This document shows, in pieces, positions 7,995-17,681 of a stretch of 64,000 bases of DNA (position 1 is its first letter; every line of letters starts with the position of its first letter). The translations under genes and the position numbers were made by a program. The DNA comes from Anaerosporobacter mobilis DSM 15930 (GTDB lineage: Bacteria; Bacillota; Clostridia; Lachnospirales; Lachnospiraceae), in assembly GCF_900142955.1 (NCBI RefSeq), contig NZ_FRCP01000010.1, positions 62,001 to 126,000 on the forward strand. The letters run 5' to 3'. The notes below the pieces were generated by a model. It was not told the DNA's origin and searched no databases. It was given only the letters and a program-made list of their open reading frames with translations.

Positions 7995-9296
7995 CTATCC
8001 TTGACTTGGCAAATGGATTCGAAAAGTTGCGCCTCCATTTGGTGTGTCTAGTACTTGTAGTGTTCCACCATGCTTTAAGATTAATTCTTTGGCGATACTA
8101 AGTCCAAGACCATAGTGTTTTTTATCTGTTCTGGAGGAATCTGCTTGATAAAATCGGTCGAAGACATGATTTTTTTGCTCATCAGGAATGCCAGGTCCAT
8201 AATCAACAACTTCAATAACGAGATTAAGGTTACGTTTATGGGAATTATAAGCACGTAATAAGATGCCCTTGTTTTTATCCGTGTAGCGAAGTGCATTATC
8301 CATTAATATAGTCAGAACTTGTTTGATGCGGTCACAGTCTCCAATTACGAGGGGGAGAACATCATCACAAAGCTTAAGTTCAATCGGTATCTTCTGTTCA
8401 TTATACAAGGAGCAAAAAGTATCATAAACCTCAATTAATAGGATCTCCACGTCAACAGAATCTATGGAGAGAGGCCAAGTTTTAGCATCGGATGCGGCTA
8501 ACAGTAGTAAATCGTTAATTAGGTTAACCATTCGATCACTTTCACTCTCAATGTGAGGGAATATGGAGTCGGACTTCTCTGGGTTTTTACGTATGGTAGA
8601 AATTCCTGTGCGGATTACAGTAAGAGGAGAACGTAATTCATGGGATGCAGCAGCAATAAACTCAACTTGTTTTTGTTGGCCTTCCTCTACAGGCTTGACC
8701 ACTTTATTGATAAAGAAAAAGCTGAATAAAAAGAGTAAGAAAGAACCACCTAGGGTTAATAAACCATAGCGAAGGACTAGGTACGAGGTATTAAGGCCAG
8801 GTTGATCTAGTATCTTAATAATATAAATTAAACGTGCATTATCATTAGATACAAAGGAAGTAACGCATCCTAGATAGGATTCATCAAAACTACCACCAAG
8901 TTTATAGATATCACTTGTATAGTTACGGTTTGAAAAAACAGTACTATCAAGTATCATACCTTCAGAAGCAATTTCACCTTCGAGGGTCTCGTACAATTCA
9001 GATTGATCTGTCTTAGTATGGATCTGAAAGTAAGCAGGAATAACAACTCCATTGTCCTCAATGCGGACAAGGAGGTTATTAGATTCTTGAAACTGAATAA
9101 GCCATTTGGTTTTGATAGTACTCGTATTGGTTAATTGGTCCACAATCTGAGTCACATTGTTCTGAAACAGATTACGTTGGTATTGTTTTTCTTGAAGAGT
9201 ATTTATAATGAATACTACAATCATTACAGCCGCTAATATAGCAGTTGTGCTTAAGCCATAAAAGACAATAAGGCGATTCTTTAATTCCTTTAGCAT
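7995..9296 (-). CDS. Two-component sensor histidine kinase
   Basis: This 433-residue membrane kinase has an N-terminal transmembrane helix (about 12-34), an extracellular sensor region (about 36-172) and a second helix (about 174-197). The cytoplasmic transmitter follows. The H-box is ASHELRSPLTVIRTGIS (phosphorylated His near 218). The N-box is VLTILMDNALRYTD, the G1 box VVDYGPGIPDEQ, the F-box FDRFYQADSS and the G2 box HYGLGLSIA. It phosphorylates the response regulator encoded upstream, whose coding end overlaps its start by seven bases. The signal is unknown; the divergent solute-binding lipoprotein is a candidate target or co-sensor. Confidence 0.93.
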   Translation of the reverse strand: MLKELKNRLIVFYGLSTTAILAAVMIVVFIINTLQEKQYQRNLFQNNVTQIVDQLTNTSTIKTKWLIQFQESNNLLVRIEDNGVVIPAYFQIHTKTDQSELYETLEGEIASEGMILDSTVFSNRNYTSDIYKLGGSFDESYLGCVTSFVSNDNARLIYIIKILDQPGLNTSYLVLRYGLLTLGGSFLLFLFSFFFINKVVKPVEEGQQKQVEFIAAASHELRSPLTVIRTGISTIRKNPEKSDSIFPHIESESDRMVNLINDLLLLAASDAKTWPLSIDSVDVEILLIEVYDTFCSLYNEQKIPIELKLCDDVLPLVIGDCDRIKQVLTILMDNALRYTDKNKGILLRAYNSHKRNLNLVIEVVDYGPGIPDEQKNHVFDRFYQADSSRTDKKHYGLGLSIAKELILKHGGTLQVLDTPNGGATFRIHLPSQG

Positions 9297-9970
9297 TCAT
9301 TTTCCTCCAAACGATAGCCTACACCTCGAACGGTTTTCAATGTAACTTGACTATGGATACTCTTAAGGCGTTTTCGTAGGAAGTGAATAAAGTTATCTAA
9401 GTTTCCATCTGTAACAAAAGAGTCCGCTCCCCAAACACGCATAAGTAGTAATTCTCTTTCTAAAGTTGTACTCCTGTTGCGGATAAAGAATGCTAATAAA
9501 TCTGATTCTCTCTTGGATAGGTTACAACTTTCGCCGTTATGTTCTATACATAAATTAGTTGTATCTAGTGTAATGTCACCAAAGGCAAGGAGATTGGTGT
9601 TCTCTAATTTTGTTACTCTTCTAGCTAATGCGCGAATTCTTGCGAACAATTCTTCCATCTCGAAAGGTTTAGTAAGATAGTCGTCTGCACCCTGATCAAG
9701 CCCTTCGATACGGTTATGTAGAGTGTTCATGGCTGTTAACATAATGACGGGGGTGGAATTAGATTTGGAACGAATTTCACGTAGTATGCTAATGCCATCT
9801 TTTCCAGGAAGCATTCGATCCAGAATAATAACATCATAGGCATTGGAATTAATATAGAAGTCTGCATCTTCACCATCATAGCAGAAATCTACTAGAAACT
9901 GATTCTTTATCATTTCAATTTGTAAAATATTGCATAACTCTTTATCATCTTCAATCATTAACACTCTCAT
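9290..9970 (-). CDS. OmpR/PhoB-family response regulator
   Basis: This regulator of about 226 residues has an N-terminal receiver domain: acidic pair EDD near residue 8, phospho-Asp in DVIILDRMLPG, Thr in VIMLTA, Lys in YLTKPF. The C-terminal winged-helix DNA-binding domain contains LSKRESDLLAFF and TVRGVGYRLEEN. An in-frame ATG lies four codons upstream at 9982, only one base after GGAG. The ATG at 9970 gives the usual MRVLMIEDD start and a workable spacing, so it is preferred, not proven. It partners with the kinase that follows. Confidence 0.92.
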   Translation of the reverse strand: MRVLMIEDDKELCNILQIEMIKNQFLVDFCYDGEDADFYINSNAYDVIILDRMLPGKDGISILREIRSKSNSTPVIMLTAMNTLHNRIEGLDQGADDYLTKPFEMEELFARIRALARRVTKLENTNLLAFGDITLDTTNLCIEHNGESCNLSKRESDLLAFFIRNRSTTLERELLLMRVWGADSFVTDGNLDNFIHFLRKRLKSIHSQVTLKTVRGVGYRLEENEC

Positions 9971-10179
9971 ATTAATAAACATGCTCCTTTCATAAGGCTT
10001 GGTACTCTGCGTAATTTCATTATTTATAAAACTATGTTACCATATATGTATATAAATGAATAGTTATTAAAACCTTAAGGTTATTTAGAGAAAAGAATAC
10101 TATGATGGAATCAGAAAGATGAAAATCATTCACTAATAAGAAACAAAATCGTAAGACTATGAAAGGAGTAGGGGAATTA

Positions 10180-12414
10180 ATGAGTAAGTTAAAAAAGAAA
10201 TTAGGTGCGATTATAATGGTATCTATACTTACTACCACAATCTTAGCAGGGTGTGGAAAGGATAGTAAGGAAGTCGGTAATGTTAAGGGGAGGTATGTAG
10301 AAACAACCGTTGAAATTCCTGAAGAACTAGAGAGTGGCAGTGCAATTAAGATGGAACAGTCAGAAGATGGATTACCAATTATATATGCATCGGAAGAAGA
10401 GAATAATAAAGTAAATATTAATATATATAAGATGCAAGAAAACGGTAAATGGACTAAGGATTCACCTGAGTGGTTACAAGATATTTCACTACAAGATGAA
10501 GAAAAGTTTACAGACCCCATTATTACAGTTAATGATATATTTAGTGACAAACAGGGAAGGCAATACATTTATTATAATCAATATGATAGTTCTATAGGAA
10601 TGGCATATCTGTGTATGACTACAGATGGAAAAGAGAGAACCTACCTAACCTTTGAGGGTTGGAATGAAGCAGAAGAAAGTAATAGTGTAACATATTATAA
10701 TTTGCCAGGAGATGTGAAAGTGCTTAACAATGGGGACATCATGGCTCAGTTCAATTCGGAGATAATTGTTTATGATAATCAAACTAAAGAGGAAAAAGCC
10801 TCGTTTCCAGTAGATTCTAATGAGATGAGTTCCGCAACAATCACAGATAAGAATGTTTTTATGGTACAAAGAAATTATGAGACAGGGTATATAACAGGTG
10901 TTGCCAGTATAGATACAGAGGATTATTCCAAGCCTGTACAAACGTATACATACGAAGGACGTACAGAGAGCTATGAGCCAAAACTGAGTACGAATGAAGA
11001 TGGAGATATTATTTTGTTAGATACAGAGGGGATCCACGTATTAACAGTTGGGACATCGCTTTGGAATACGGTTGTAATTGGTGAATTAAATACTATGTAC
11101 ATGCCTTCCGCTGGATTAATTGATATGTATCAGGATCATGAAGAGAACTATTATGTATTATACAGATTAGATGGTTCTGGGTATTATCTAGCGAAGTATC
11201 AGTATGATAAAGATACTATGTCTGTACCAAACAAGAATATTACCGTATATACATTAAAAGATGACATGGTGTTAAGAGAAGCTGCGGTAGCGTTCAATAA
11301 GGAACATCCGGAGGTAATGGTAACGATAGAAGTAGCAATGGACCGTAACTCTTCTACGACTGCTGAAGATTATATTAAGGCATTAAACACGCAACTACTT
11401 GCAGGTTCCGGACCAGATATCCTTGTGACAGATGGGCTTCCAGTTGATTCTTATATTGGTAAATCAGTGTTGTTAGATCTAAAAGATATTATACAACCAA
11501 TGGTTGATTCAGGGGAACTTCTATCAACAGTTATGGATTCTTATGATACTAGCGGACATATATTTACTGTTCCAACTAGAATCTCGCCATATATTATAGT
11601 TGGTAGATCAGATACCGTTAACATGGCCAAGACCTTTGATGGGTTAGTGGAGGCGTCAAAACAAACCTGGAAGAGACCTTTGATAGGAGAAATTACACCA
11701 CAAGATTTAATATCTAGTTTCTTGCCAACAGAGTTAAGTACTATAATTTCAAAAGAAAATGGAAAGAAGGTAATTGATTACGATAAGTTATTAGAATTTT
11801 TGACAAAAGCTCAGAACCTATACAATAACATTGATGGTGTAACAGAGTATTCCAATGGTGGTATGAATAATGTATTTAGCCTTCCATATAGTATGCAAGC
11901 CACGTTAACGAACATAGGGGGATTATACAATTCGACTTTTGAGGTTGCTATTAAGAACTTCATTAAAAATGGTTCTATAGAATCGTATGATAATGCTTAT
12001 AAGGGCGTTATTGAAGTTGGAATTAATGTGAGTACTAAATACCCTGATATAGCAAAAGAGTTCATTAAGTCATTATTATCAGAAGAGATGCAAACAAAAG
12101 ATTATAGTGAGGGTGTTCCGGTTAATAACAAAGCTATTGATCAGTTCATTGATTTGGAGCGTGATATAGCCGCCTATACAGGAATTCAGAATGAAGATGG
12201 AGAGTCTGTAATGTTCGAAATTCCTTGGTTCAGTAAAGATGATAGAGAACTATTGGCGCAGATTTGTAGAAGTGTTGATAACCGTGTGAGTATAGATGAG
12301 AGGGTTATAGAGGTAATAAAAGAGCAATTCAGTGAGTCTATAGTAAATGGAACATCAATGGAAGAGTGTGCGGACAAAATCGGTAATGAGTTAAACTTAT
12401 ATCTATCTGAGTAG
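10180..12414 (+). CDS. Large extracellular solute-binding lipoprotein
   Basis: This 744-residue lipoprotein has a signal peptide with lipobox ILAGC (Cys near 26). Residues of about 40-350 form repeated beta-strand-like segments that could be a propeller (QGRQYIYYNQYD, VKVLNNGDIMAQFN, NEDGDIILLDTEGIHVL). From about 365 on it resembles family 1 ABC solute-binding proteins (VLREAAVAFNKEHPEVMVTIEV, LLAGSGPDILVTDGLP). ATG 10180 follows AAAGGAG; an upstream in-frame start at 10159 is less likely. No permease or ATPase gene is adjacent. It is divergent from the two-component system, so it may be an accessory ligand sensor or part of an uptake system encoded elsewhere. The substrate is unknown. Confidence 0.8.
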   Translation: MSKLKKKLGAIIMVSILTTTILAGCGKDSKEVGNVKGRYVETTVEIPEELESGSAIKMEQSEDGLPIIYASEEENNKVNINIYKMQENGKWTKDSPEWLQDISLQDEEKFTDPIITVNDIFSDKQGRQYIYYNQYDSSIGMAYLCMTTDGKERTYLTFEGWNEAEESNSVTYYNLPGDVKVLNNGDIMAQFNSEIIVYDNQTKEEKASFPVDSNEMSSATITDKNVFMVQRNYETGYITGVASIDTEDYSKPVQTYTYEGRTESYEPKLSTNEDGDIILLDTEGIHVLTVGTSLWNTVVIGELNTMYMPSAGLIDMYQDHEENYYVLYRLDGSGYYLAKYQYDKDTMSVPNKNITVYTLKDDMVLREAAVAFNKEHPEVMVTIEVAMDRNSSTTAEDYIKALNTQLLAGSGPDILVTDGLPVDSYIGKSVLLDLKDIIQPMVDSGELLSTVMDSYDTSGHIFTVPTRISPYIIVGRSDTVNMAKTFDGLVEASKQTWKRPLIGEITPQDLISSFLPTELSTIISKENGKKVIDYDKLLEFLTKAQNLYNNIDGVTEYSNGGMNNVFSLPYSMQATLTNIGGLYNSTFEVAIKNFIKNGSIESYDNAYKGVIEVGINVSTKYPDIAKEFIKSLLSEEMQTKDYSEGVPVNNKAIDQFIDLERDIAAYTGIQNEDGESVMFEIPWFSKDDRELLAQICRSVDNRVSIDERVIEVIKEQFSESIVNGTSMEECADKIGNELNLYLSE

Positions 12415-12507
12415 AAAGGCATTACTCCTTGAAAATACAACTAAAAGAAGATATAATCTAACTAATAAAAGTAGCATTATTAATTAGTATACGTTAGGGG
12501 GATAATC

Positions 12508-13020
12508 ATGGAGGGTGTAGAAAGAAGAGAAAAACTAATTTCTATCTTAAAGAATAGAAAAGAAGAGCCGATTTCAGGAACAGAACTTGCTAAACAACTT
12601 GGTGTTAGCAGACAGGTCATTGTACAGGATATTGCATTGCTTAGGGCAGTGAATAAGAATATATTATCTACAACAAAGGGATATCTCTTGTATTACCAAG
12701 AAGCAAAGAAGGTAAATCGCTGTTTTATGGTGAAACATACCAATAATTTAATTGAGGATGAATTATGTACCATTGTAGATCATGGCGGTAAAGTTTTGGA
12801 TGTCATTGTAATGCATGATATCTACGGAGAAATTAGGACAGATTTAATTATATCGAATCGTAAAGACGTATATGACTTTGTTAATAAAGTTAATGAAAAG
12901 CAGACAGTTCCTTTGAAGGAACTAACAGATGGGACACATCTTCATACAGTAGAAGCAGATAGTGAGAATATCTTAGATGATATAGAGGTTGCATTAAGGG
13001 AAAAAGGGTATTTAATCTAA
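12508..13020 (+). CDS. niaR: Niacin-responsive transcriptional repressor NiaR
   Basis: This 170-residue protein has an N-terminal helix-turn-helix (ISGTELAKQLGVSRQVIVQDIALLR) and a C-terminal 3H domain with the conserved histidines (VKHTN, VMHDIYGEI, GTHLHTVEA). In Firmicutes this architecture (formerly YrxA) represses NAD-synthesis and niacin-transport genes when nicotinic acid is present. Here no nad or niacin-transport gene adjoins it. The next gene is a PfoR-like membrane protein beyond a terminator, so its targets are probably elsewhere. Confidence 0.9.
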   Translation: MEGVERREKLISILKNRKEEPISGTELAKQLGVSRQVIVQDIALLRAVNKNILSTTKGYLLYYQEAKKVNRCFMVKHTNNLIEDELCTIVDHGGKVLDVIVMHDIYGEIRTDLIISNRKDVYDFVNKVNEKQTVPLKELTDGTHLHTVEADSENILDDIEVALREKGYLI

Positions 13021-13040
13021 GGATGTAGAACAAGATGCTT

Positions 13041-13088
13041 AATAGCAATGATAAATGAAATACACATTTATCATTGCTATTTTTTTTA
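13041..13088 (+). terminator. Rho-independent terminator after niaR
   Basis: A perfect 17-bp stem (13041-13057 with 13065-13081) with a seven-base loop runs into a tract of T residues. Confidence 0.85.
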
Positions 13089-13181
13089 TTCTATGATACA
13101 TTACTTATGATTGACAAGACAGCTGTAACTAAAAAGTTTACACCTGTATTTACATAGGAAAAGGAAAGGGGATCTAGAAGA

Positions 13182-14246
13182 ATGGATAAAATAAAAAAAC
13201 TCTTGAATCGTATCTTTATTGATGGACTCAGTGGTATGGCACTTGGTTTGTTTGCGACATTAATTGTAGGGACGATCATAAAGCAATTAGGTTCTTTAAT
13301 TGGCGGTGATATCGGTAATACACTTACGGTGTTAGGAACAGTTGCTTCTGTGCTTACAGGTGCAGGAATTGGATGTGGTGTAGCATATAAATTCAAAGAA
13401 AGTCCATTGGTAGTATTGTCAGCAGCGACAGCAGGTATGGTTGGAGCTTATGCAAGTGAAATCCTTAAGGGAACATTAATTGTTGAAGGAGCAGTCAACC
13501 TAGCTAAACCAGGAGAGCCACTTGGTGCATTCATTGCTGCATACATAGGTATTGAAGTAGGACATCTGGTATCAGGGAAGACGAAGATAGATATTCTTGT
13601 TACACCACTTTGTTCAATTATCTCTGGTAGTGTGGTTGGGTTATTAGTAGGGCCTCCAATCTCCACATTCATGATTGGACTTGGTGATTTAATAGAAATA
13701 GGGACTAAGCAACAACCATTTATCATGGGAATTATCGTATCTGTATTAATGGGTATGTTCTTAACTTTACCAATTAGTTCAGCCGCAATTGGGCTTGTAC
13801 TTGGTCTCAGTGGACTTCCAGCGGGGGCAGCTACAGTTGGTTGTTGCGCTAACATGATTGGCTTTGCCGTTGCAAGTTATCGTGAAAACAAAGTGGGCGG
13901 ACTTCTTGCACAAGGTGTAGGAACAAGTATGTTACAAGTTCCTAATATCGTTAAAAAGCCAGTAATCTGGTTACCAGCAATTATTGCAAGTGCTATTTTA
14001 GGACCATTATCCACCATGGTATTCAAGATGACCAATAATGCAGCAGGTTCTGGAATGGGAACAGCTGGGTTTGTAGGGCAAATCATGACATATCAGACTA
14101 TGGTAGGGGCAGAAGGCGCAACCATTGTACTAATAAAAATTGCATTAATGCATTTTATCTTACCTGCAATTTTAGTAATATTAATTTCTGAATTTATGAG
14201 AAAGAAAGGATATATCAAATTCGGAGATATGAAGTTAGAGGTGTAG
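13182..14246 (+). CDS. PTS_EIIC_2-type membrane protein (PfoR-like)
   Basis: This 354-residue hydrophobic protein has about nine to ten membrane segments and many Gly, Ala and Ile residues. It resembles the PfoR/PTS_EIIC_2 family, whose members look like the membrane subunit of a sugar phosphotransferase system without the soluble EIIA and EIIB domains. Supporting blocks are GLSGMALGLFATLIVGTI at the start, VGCCANMIGFAVASYRENKVGG near residue 225 and GTAGFVGQIMTYQTM near 288. No PTS partner genes are nearby, so transport by this protein is unproven. A good AAAGGGG precedes ATG 13182. Confidence 0.78.
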   Translation: MDKIKKLLNRIFIDGLSGMALGLFATLIVGTIIKQLGSLIGGDIGNTLTVLGTVASVLTGAGIGCGVAYKFKESPLVVLSAATAGMVGAYASEILKGTLIVEGAVNLAKPGEPLGAFIAAYIGIEVGHLVSGKTKIDILVTPLCSIISGSVVGLLVGPPISTFMIGLGDLIEIGTKQQPFIMGIIVSVLMGMFLTLPISSAAIGLVLGLSGLPAGAATVGCCANMIGFAVASYRENKVGGLLAQGVGTSMLQVPNIVKKPVIWLPAIIASAILGPLSTMVFKMTNNAAGSGMGTAGFVGQIMTYQTMVGAEGATIVLIKIALMHFILPAILVILISEFMRKKGYIKFGDMKLEV

Positions 14247-14276
14247 ATGCAGTAGAGGTAAATACATTTTACGTAT

Positions 14277-14318
14277 AAGACTTGTGAAGCAGTAAATACT
14301 GTTTCATAGGTCTTTATT
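14277..14318 (+). terminator. Probable terminator after the PfoR-like gene
   Basis: An imperfect stem of about 17 bp (14277-14293 with 14298-14314) with a four-base loop is followed by a T-rich run. Confidence 0.6.
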
Positions 14319-14410
14319 TTTACAATTGACCCCGATATTCTATTTTTCATTGGAAAATAGATTTAACTATAGTATAATTAGTCACAAGAAAACAAAAAGG
14401 AGAGTTGCAT

Positions 14411-15490
14411 ATGAAGAGAATTGGTTTGTTAACAAGTGGTGGAGATTGTCAAAGCTTAAATGCAACCATGCGAGGTGTTGCAAAATCATTATATGAAGCA
14501 TATGGATCTGATGAGATTGAGATATATGGTGTATTAGAAGGATATAAGGGATTAATCTATGGAAACTATGAACAAATGAAACCAAAAGACTTCTCTGGAA
14601 TTCTAACAGAGGGTGGAACAATCATTGGAACTTCAAGACAACCTTTTAAATATATGCGTACTCCTGACGAGAACGGATTAGATAAGGTTAAGGCAATGAA
14701 AGACAATTATAAGAAGATGAAATTAGATTGTCTTGTAATCTTAGGTGGTAATGGAACGCATAAAACAGCAAATCTTCTTAAAGAAGAAGGGTTGAATGTA
14801 GTAACATTACCTAAGACAATTGATAATGATATCTGGGGAACGGACATTACGTTTGGTTTCCAAAGCGCGGTTAATATTGCAACAGATGCAATTGATTGTA
14901 TTCATACAACAGCAGCATCTCACCGTAGAGTGTTTATCGTTGAAGTAATGGGACATAAAGTTGGTTGGTTAACCTTACATGCTGGAATTGCTGGAGGTGC
15001 GGATGTTATCTTAATACCAGAGATACCATATAATATTGATTCTGTAGTAGCGGCAATAGAGAAAAGAACTGCGGAGGGAAAGAAATTCTCTATTCTTGCA
15101 GTTGCAGAGGGAGCAATCTCTGTAGAAGACGCAGCACTTTCTAAGAAAGAGAGAAAAACAAAATATAAGAATTCACCTTACCCTTCTATCTCCTATAAGA
15201 TTGGTAAAGAGATTGAAGAAAAAACAGGACAAGAGATTCGCATTACAGTACCTGGACATACACAGCGTGGTGGTGGACCATGTCCATTTGACCGCGTAAT
15301 CTCTACTCGCTTAGGAGCAGCAGCGGCAGAATTAATCAAGAAGGAACAATATGGATATATGGTAGGATTCCGTGATGGAGAGATTATTCCCGTTCCATTA
15401 GAAGAAGTAGCTGGTAAACTAAAAATGGTTGATCCAAACGCTTCCATTATCAAAGAGGCAAAGAGCATTGGTATTAACTTTGGAGATTAG
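14411..15490 (+). CDS. 6-phosphofructokinase family protein, phosphoryl donor uncertain
   Basis: This 359-residue group A phosphofructokinase phosphorylates fructose 6-phosphate at C1 in glycolysis. The start MKRIGLLTSGGDCQSLNA holds the first nucleotide-binding loop. The donor-discriminating loop reads GGNGTHKTA, where ATP enzymes normally have GGDGS. The catalytic loop reads LPKTIDNDIWGTD with Lys where ATP enzymes have Gly (PGTIDND). That Lys is typical of pyrophosphate-dependent or atypical enzymes, whereas the Gly of the first loop is typical of ATP users. Cosubstrate choice is therefore open. ATG 14411 follows AAAGGAG; an upstream TTG is less likely. Confidence 0.88.
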   Translation: MKRIGLLTSGGDCQSLNATMRGVAKSLYEAYGSDEIEIYGVLEGYKGLIYGNYEQMKPKDFSGILTEGGTIIGTSRQPFKYMRTPDENGLDKVKAMKDNYKKMKLDCLVILGGNGTHKTANLLKEEGLNVVTLPKTIDNDIWGTDITFGFQSAVNIATDAIDCIHTTAASHRRVFIVEVMGHKVGWLTLHAGIAGGADVILIPEIPYNIDSVVAAIEKRTAEGKKFSILAVAEGAISVEDAALSKKERKTKYKNSPYPSISYKIGKEIEEKTGQEIRITVPGHTQRGGGPCPFDRVISTRLGAAAAELIKKEQYGYMVGFRDGEIIPVPLEEVAGKLKMVDPNASIIKEAKSIGINFGD

Positions 15491-15568
15491 TAAGTAATCG
15501 TTAATTGCAAAAACAAATTACTTTTGTTATTATAGGATAATAAAGTAATAGAAAAGGATGTGCAGGGT

Positions 15569-17152
15569 ATGGCATATACTGCCCTTTATAGAAAGTTCCG
15601 ACCAACAGAGTTTGGTGATGTCAAAGGTCAGGATCATATAGTAACAACATTAAGAAACCAAATTAAATCTGACCGTGTGGGACATGCATATTTGTTCTGT
15701 GGCACAAGAGGAACTGGTAAGACAACCATAGCTAAGATTTTAGCCAAGGCAGTCAATTGTGAAAACCCAATAGGTGGTAATCCATGCAATGAATGTAGCA
15801 TGTGTAAGGAAATTAATAATCAGAATTCCATGAACGTAATTGAAATAGATGCTGCTTCTAATAATGGTGTTGACAATATACGTGATATTATTGATGAGGT
15901 ACAATATTCACCGACAAGGGGACGTTATAAGGTATATATCATCGACGAGGTTCATATGCTTTCAGCAGGAGCATTTAATGCCCTTCTTAAGACATTAGAA
16001 GAACCTCCTTCTTACGTTATATTTATCTTAGCGACAACGGAAGTTCACAAGATTCCAGTGACAATATTATCAAGATGTCAGCGTTATGACTTTAAACGAA
16101 TTACCATTGATATAATCACAGACAGGTTGTATGAGTTATTAGAGAAAGAACAAGTAGAAGCTGAGGAAAAGGCAGTACGTTACATTGCTAAGTCAGCAGA
16201 CGGAGCACTTCGTGATGCGCTAAGTTTGTTAGATCAATGTATGGCATTTTATTTTGGTGAGAAACTAACCTATGATAATGTGCTTGAGGTACTTGGTGCT
16301 GTTGATACACAGGTTTTTTCGACTCTTTTGCGTCATATTATTGATGGTAAGGTTACTGATTGCATAGAGCTTATCGAAAGACTTATCATTGAAGGTAGAG
16401 AGCTTGGACAGTTCGTAGTAGACTTCACCTGGTACCTTCGTAATTTGTTATTGGTTAAGACATCGGAGGCAGCAGAAGATATTATTGACATATCATCAGA
16501 GAATCTAATAGAATTAAAAGAGAATGCAACGAATATATCAGTAGATACTTTAATGAGATATATTAGGATTTTTTCAGAGCTTTCGAATCAAGTTAAATAT
16601 GCATCACAAAAACGTGTACTTGTTGAGATAGCAGTCATAAAATTATGTAAACCACAGATGGAAAGAAGTTATGACTCTATACTGGACAGGTTAAATCAAA
16701 TAGAAAAACAGTTACAAAATGGAGTACAGATTGTAGCAAATGGTGGACCAAACAGCAATATAGTTGCACCGATAGAACAAGAGGAAGATGCTACACCATC
16801 AATCTCCATGGAAGACCTGGAGAAAGCAGTATCGGAAGATATTAAACAAGTGGTACAGAATTGGAGAGCAATTATAGGCGGGCTTTCGGGGTCTTTAAAG
16901 CCAATGCTGTTGAATGCTAAGCTTAGTATTGGACCAGACAATCAATTAATTCTTATATTTACAGAAGCTGTAGATAAGGATTATGTAGAGAAAGAGGAAC
17001 GTATAGAAGCAATCGAAGCTTCCATTGCTGAGAAGATTGGTAAGAGAGTCGCTATACGCACGAAGCTTATTGATTCAGGGAATGAGAAGACGAATGAATT
17101 TCCTGATTTAACAAAGATATTCAAAAACATTGATATAGAATATGAAAATTAA
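15569..17152 (+). CDS. dnaX: DNA polymerase III subunit gamma/tau
   Basis: This 527-residue clamp-loader ATPase loads the sliding clamp and organises the replisome. It shows Walker A (GTRGTGKTT), the four-cysteine zinc module C-x8-C-x2-C-x2-C near residue 65, Walker B and DExx box (YIIDEVHML), and sensor 1 (ILATTEVHKIP). The C-terminal third is the less conserved tau part. I did not see a programmed-frameshift slippery site of the E. coli type. ATG 15569 gives the family start MAYTALYRKFRP. It heads the conserved order dnaX-ybaB-recR. Confidence 0.96.
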   Translation: MAYTALYRKFRPTEFGDVKGQDHIVTTLRNQIKSDRVGHAYLFCGTRGTGKTTIAKILAKAVNCENPIGGNPCNECSMCKEINNQNSMNVIEIDAASNNGVDNIRDIIDEVQYSPTRGRYKVYIIDEVHMLSAGAFNALLKTLEEPPSYVIFILATTEVHKIPVTILSRCQRYDFKRITIDIITDRLYELLEKEQVEAEEKAVRYIAKSADGALRDALSLLDQCMAFYFGEKLTYDNVLEVLGAVDTQVFSTLLRHIIDGKVTDCIELIERLIIEGRELGQFVVDFTWYLRNLLLVKTSEAAEDIIDISSENLIELKENATNISVDTLMRYIRIFSELSNQVKYASQKRVLVEIAVIKLCKPQMERSYDSILDRLNQIEKQLQNGVQIVANGGPNSNIVAPIEQEEDATPSISMEDLEKAVSEDIKQVVQNWRAIIGGLSGSLKPMLLNAKLSIGPDNQLILIFTEAVDKDYVEKEERIEAIEASIAEKIGKRVAIRTKLIDSGNEKTNEFPDLTKIFKNIDIEYEN

Positions 17153-17231
17153 CTACTTAAGAGTATTATAACGGATATGAAGTAGGAATTAAGTAACTAG
17201 AATGTAGTAAGTAAATAGGAGGAATATTAAT

Positions 17232-17585
17232 ATGGCAAAAAGAGGTGGATTCCCAGGAGCAATGCCTGGTAACATGAACAATCTGATGAAGCAAGCGCAA
17301 AAGATGCAAAAACAGATGGAAGAAAAGACAAAGGAAATAGAAACAAAAGAATGGGAAGCTACTGCAGGTGGCGGAGCTGTAACTGTTAAAGTATCAGGTA
17401 AAAAAGAAGTTGTATCTGTTAAACTATCAGAGGAAGTTGTTGATCCAGATGATATTGAGATGTTAGAAGATCTTATTGTAGCTGCTACGAATGAAGCATT
17501 ACGTAAGATGGAAGAAGAATCAGCTCAAGTTATGAACTCAATTGCAGGCGGTCTAGGCGGATTAGGCGGCGGATTCCCATTCTAA
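17232..17585 (+). CDS. YbaB/EbfC family nucleoid-associated protein
   Basis: This 117-residue protein of the YbaB/EbfC family binds DNA as a dimer and lies between dnaX and recR in most bacteria. Recognisable parts are the Met/Gln-rich helix MNNLMKQAQKMQKQMEE, the core AGGGAVTVKVSGKKEVVSV and the helix DIEMLEDLIVAATNEALRK. The tail is Gly-rich (GGLGGLGGGFPF). AGGAGGA precedes ATG 17232. Confidence 0.95.
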   Translation: MAKRGGFPGAMPGNMNNLMKQAQKMQKQMEEKTKEIETKEWEATAGGGAVTVKVSGKKEVVSVKLSEEVVDPDDIEMLEDLIVAATNEALRKMEEESAQVMNSIAGGLGGLGGGFPF

Positions 17586-17605
17586 TAAAGAATTAGAATA
17601 CTGCA

Positions 17606-17652
17606 TAAAAGGCATGAATGTTTCTTACAAATCGAAACTTTGTGCCTTTTTT
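17606..17652 (+). terminator. Probable terminator between ybaB and recR
   Basis: The ends GGCA and TGCC and an inner GTTTC/GAAAC pair form a hairpin followed by six T residues. It ends 30 bases before the recR start, so recR may need readthrough or its own promoter. Confidence 0.6.
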
Positions 17653-17681
17653 ATATAGTAGGAAGGTAGCATGGTGTAAAC

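Noticed and set aside
15552..17152. Programmed frameshift site in dnaX
   Set aside because: I saw no A-rich slippery heptamer with a downstream stem of the E. coli type.
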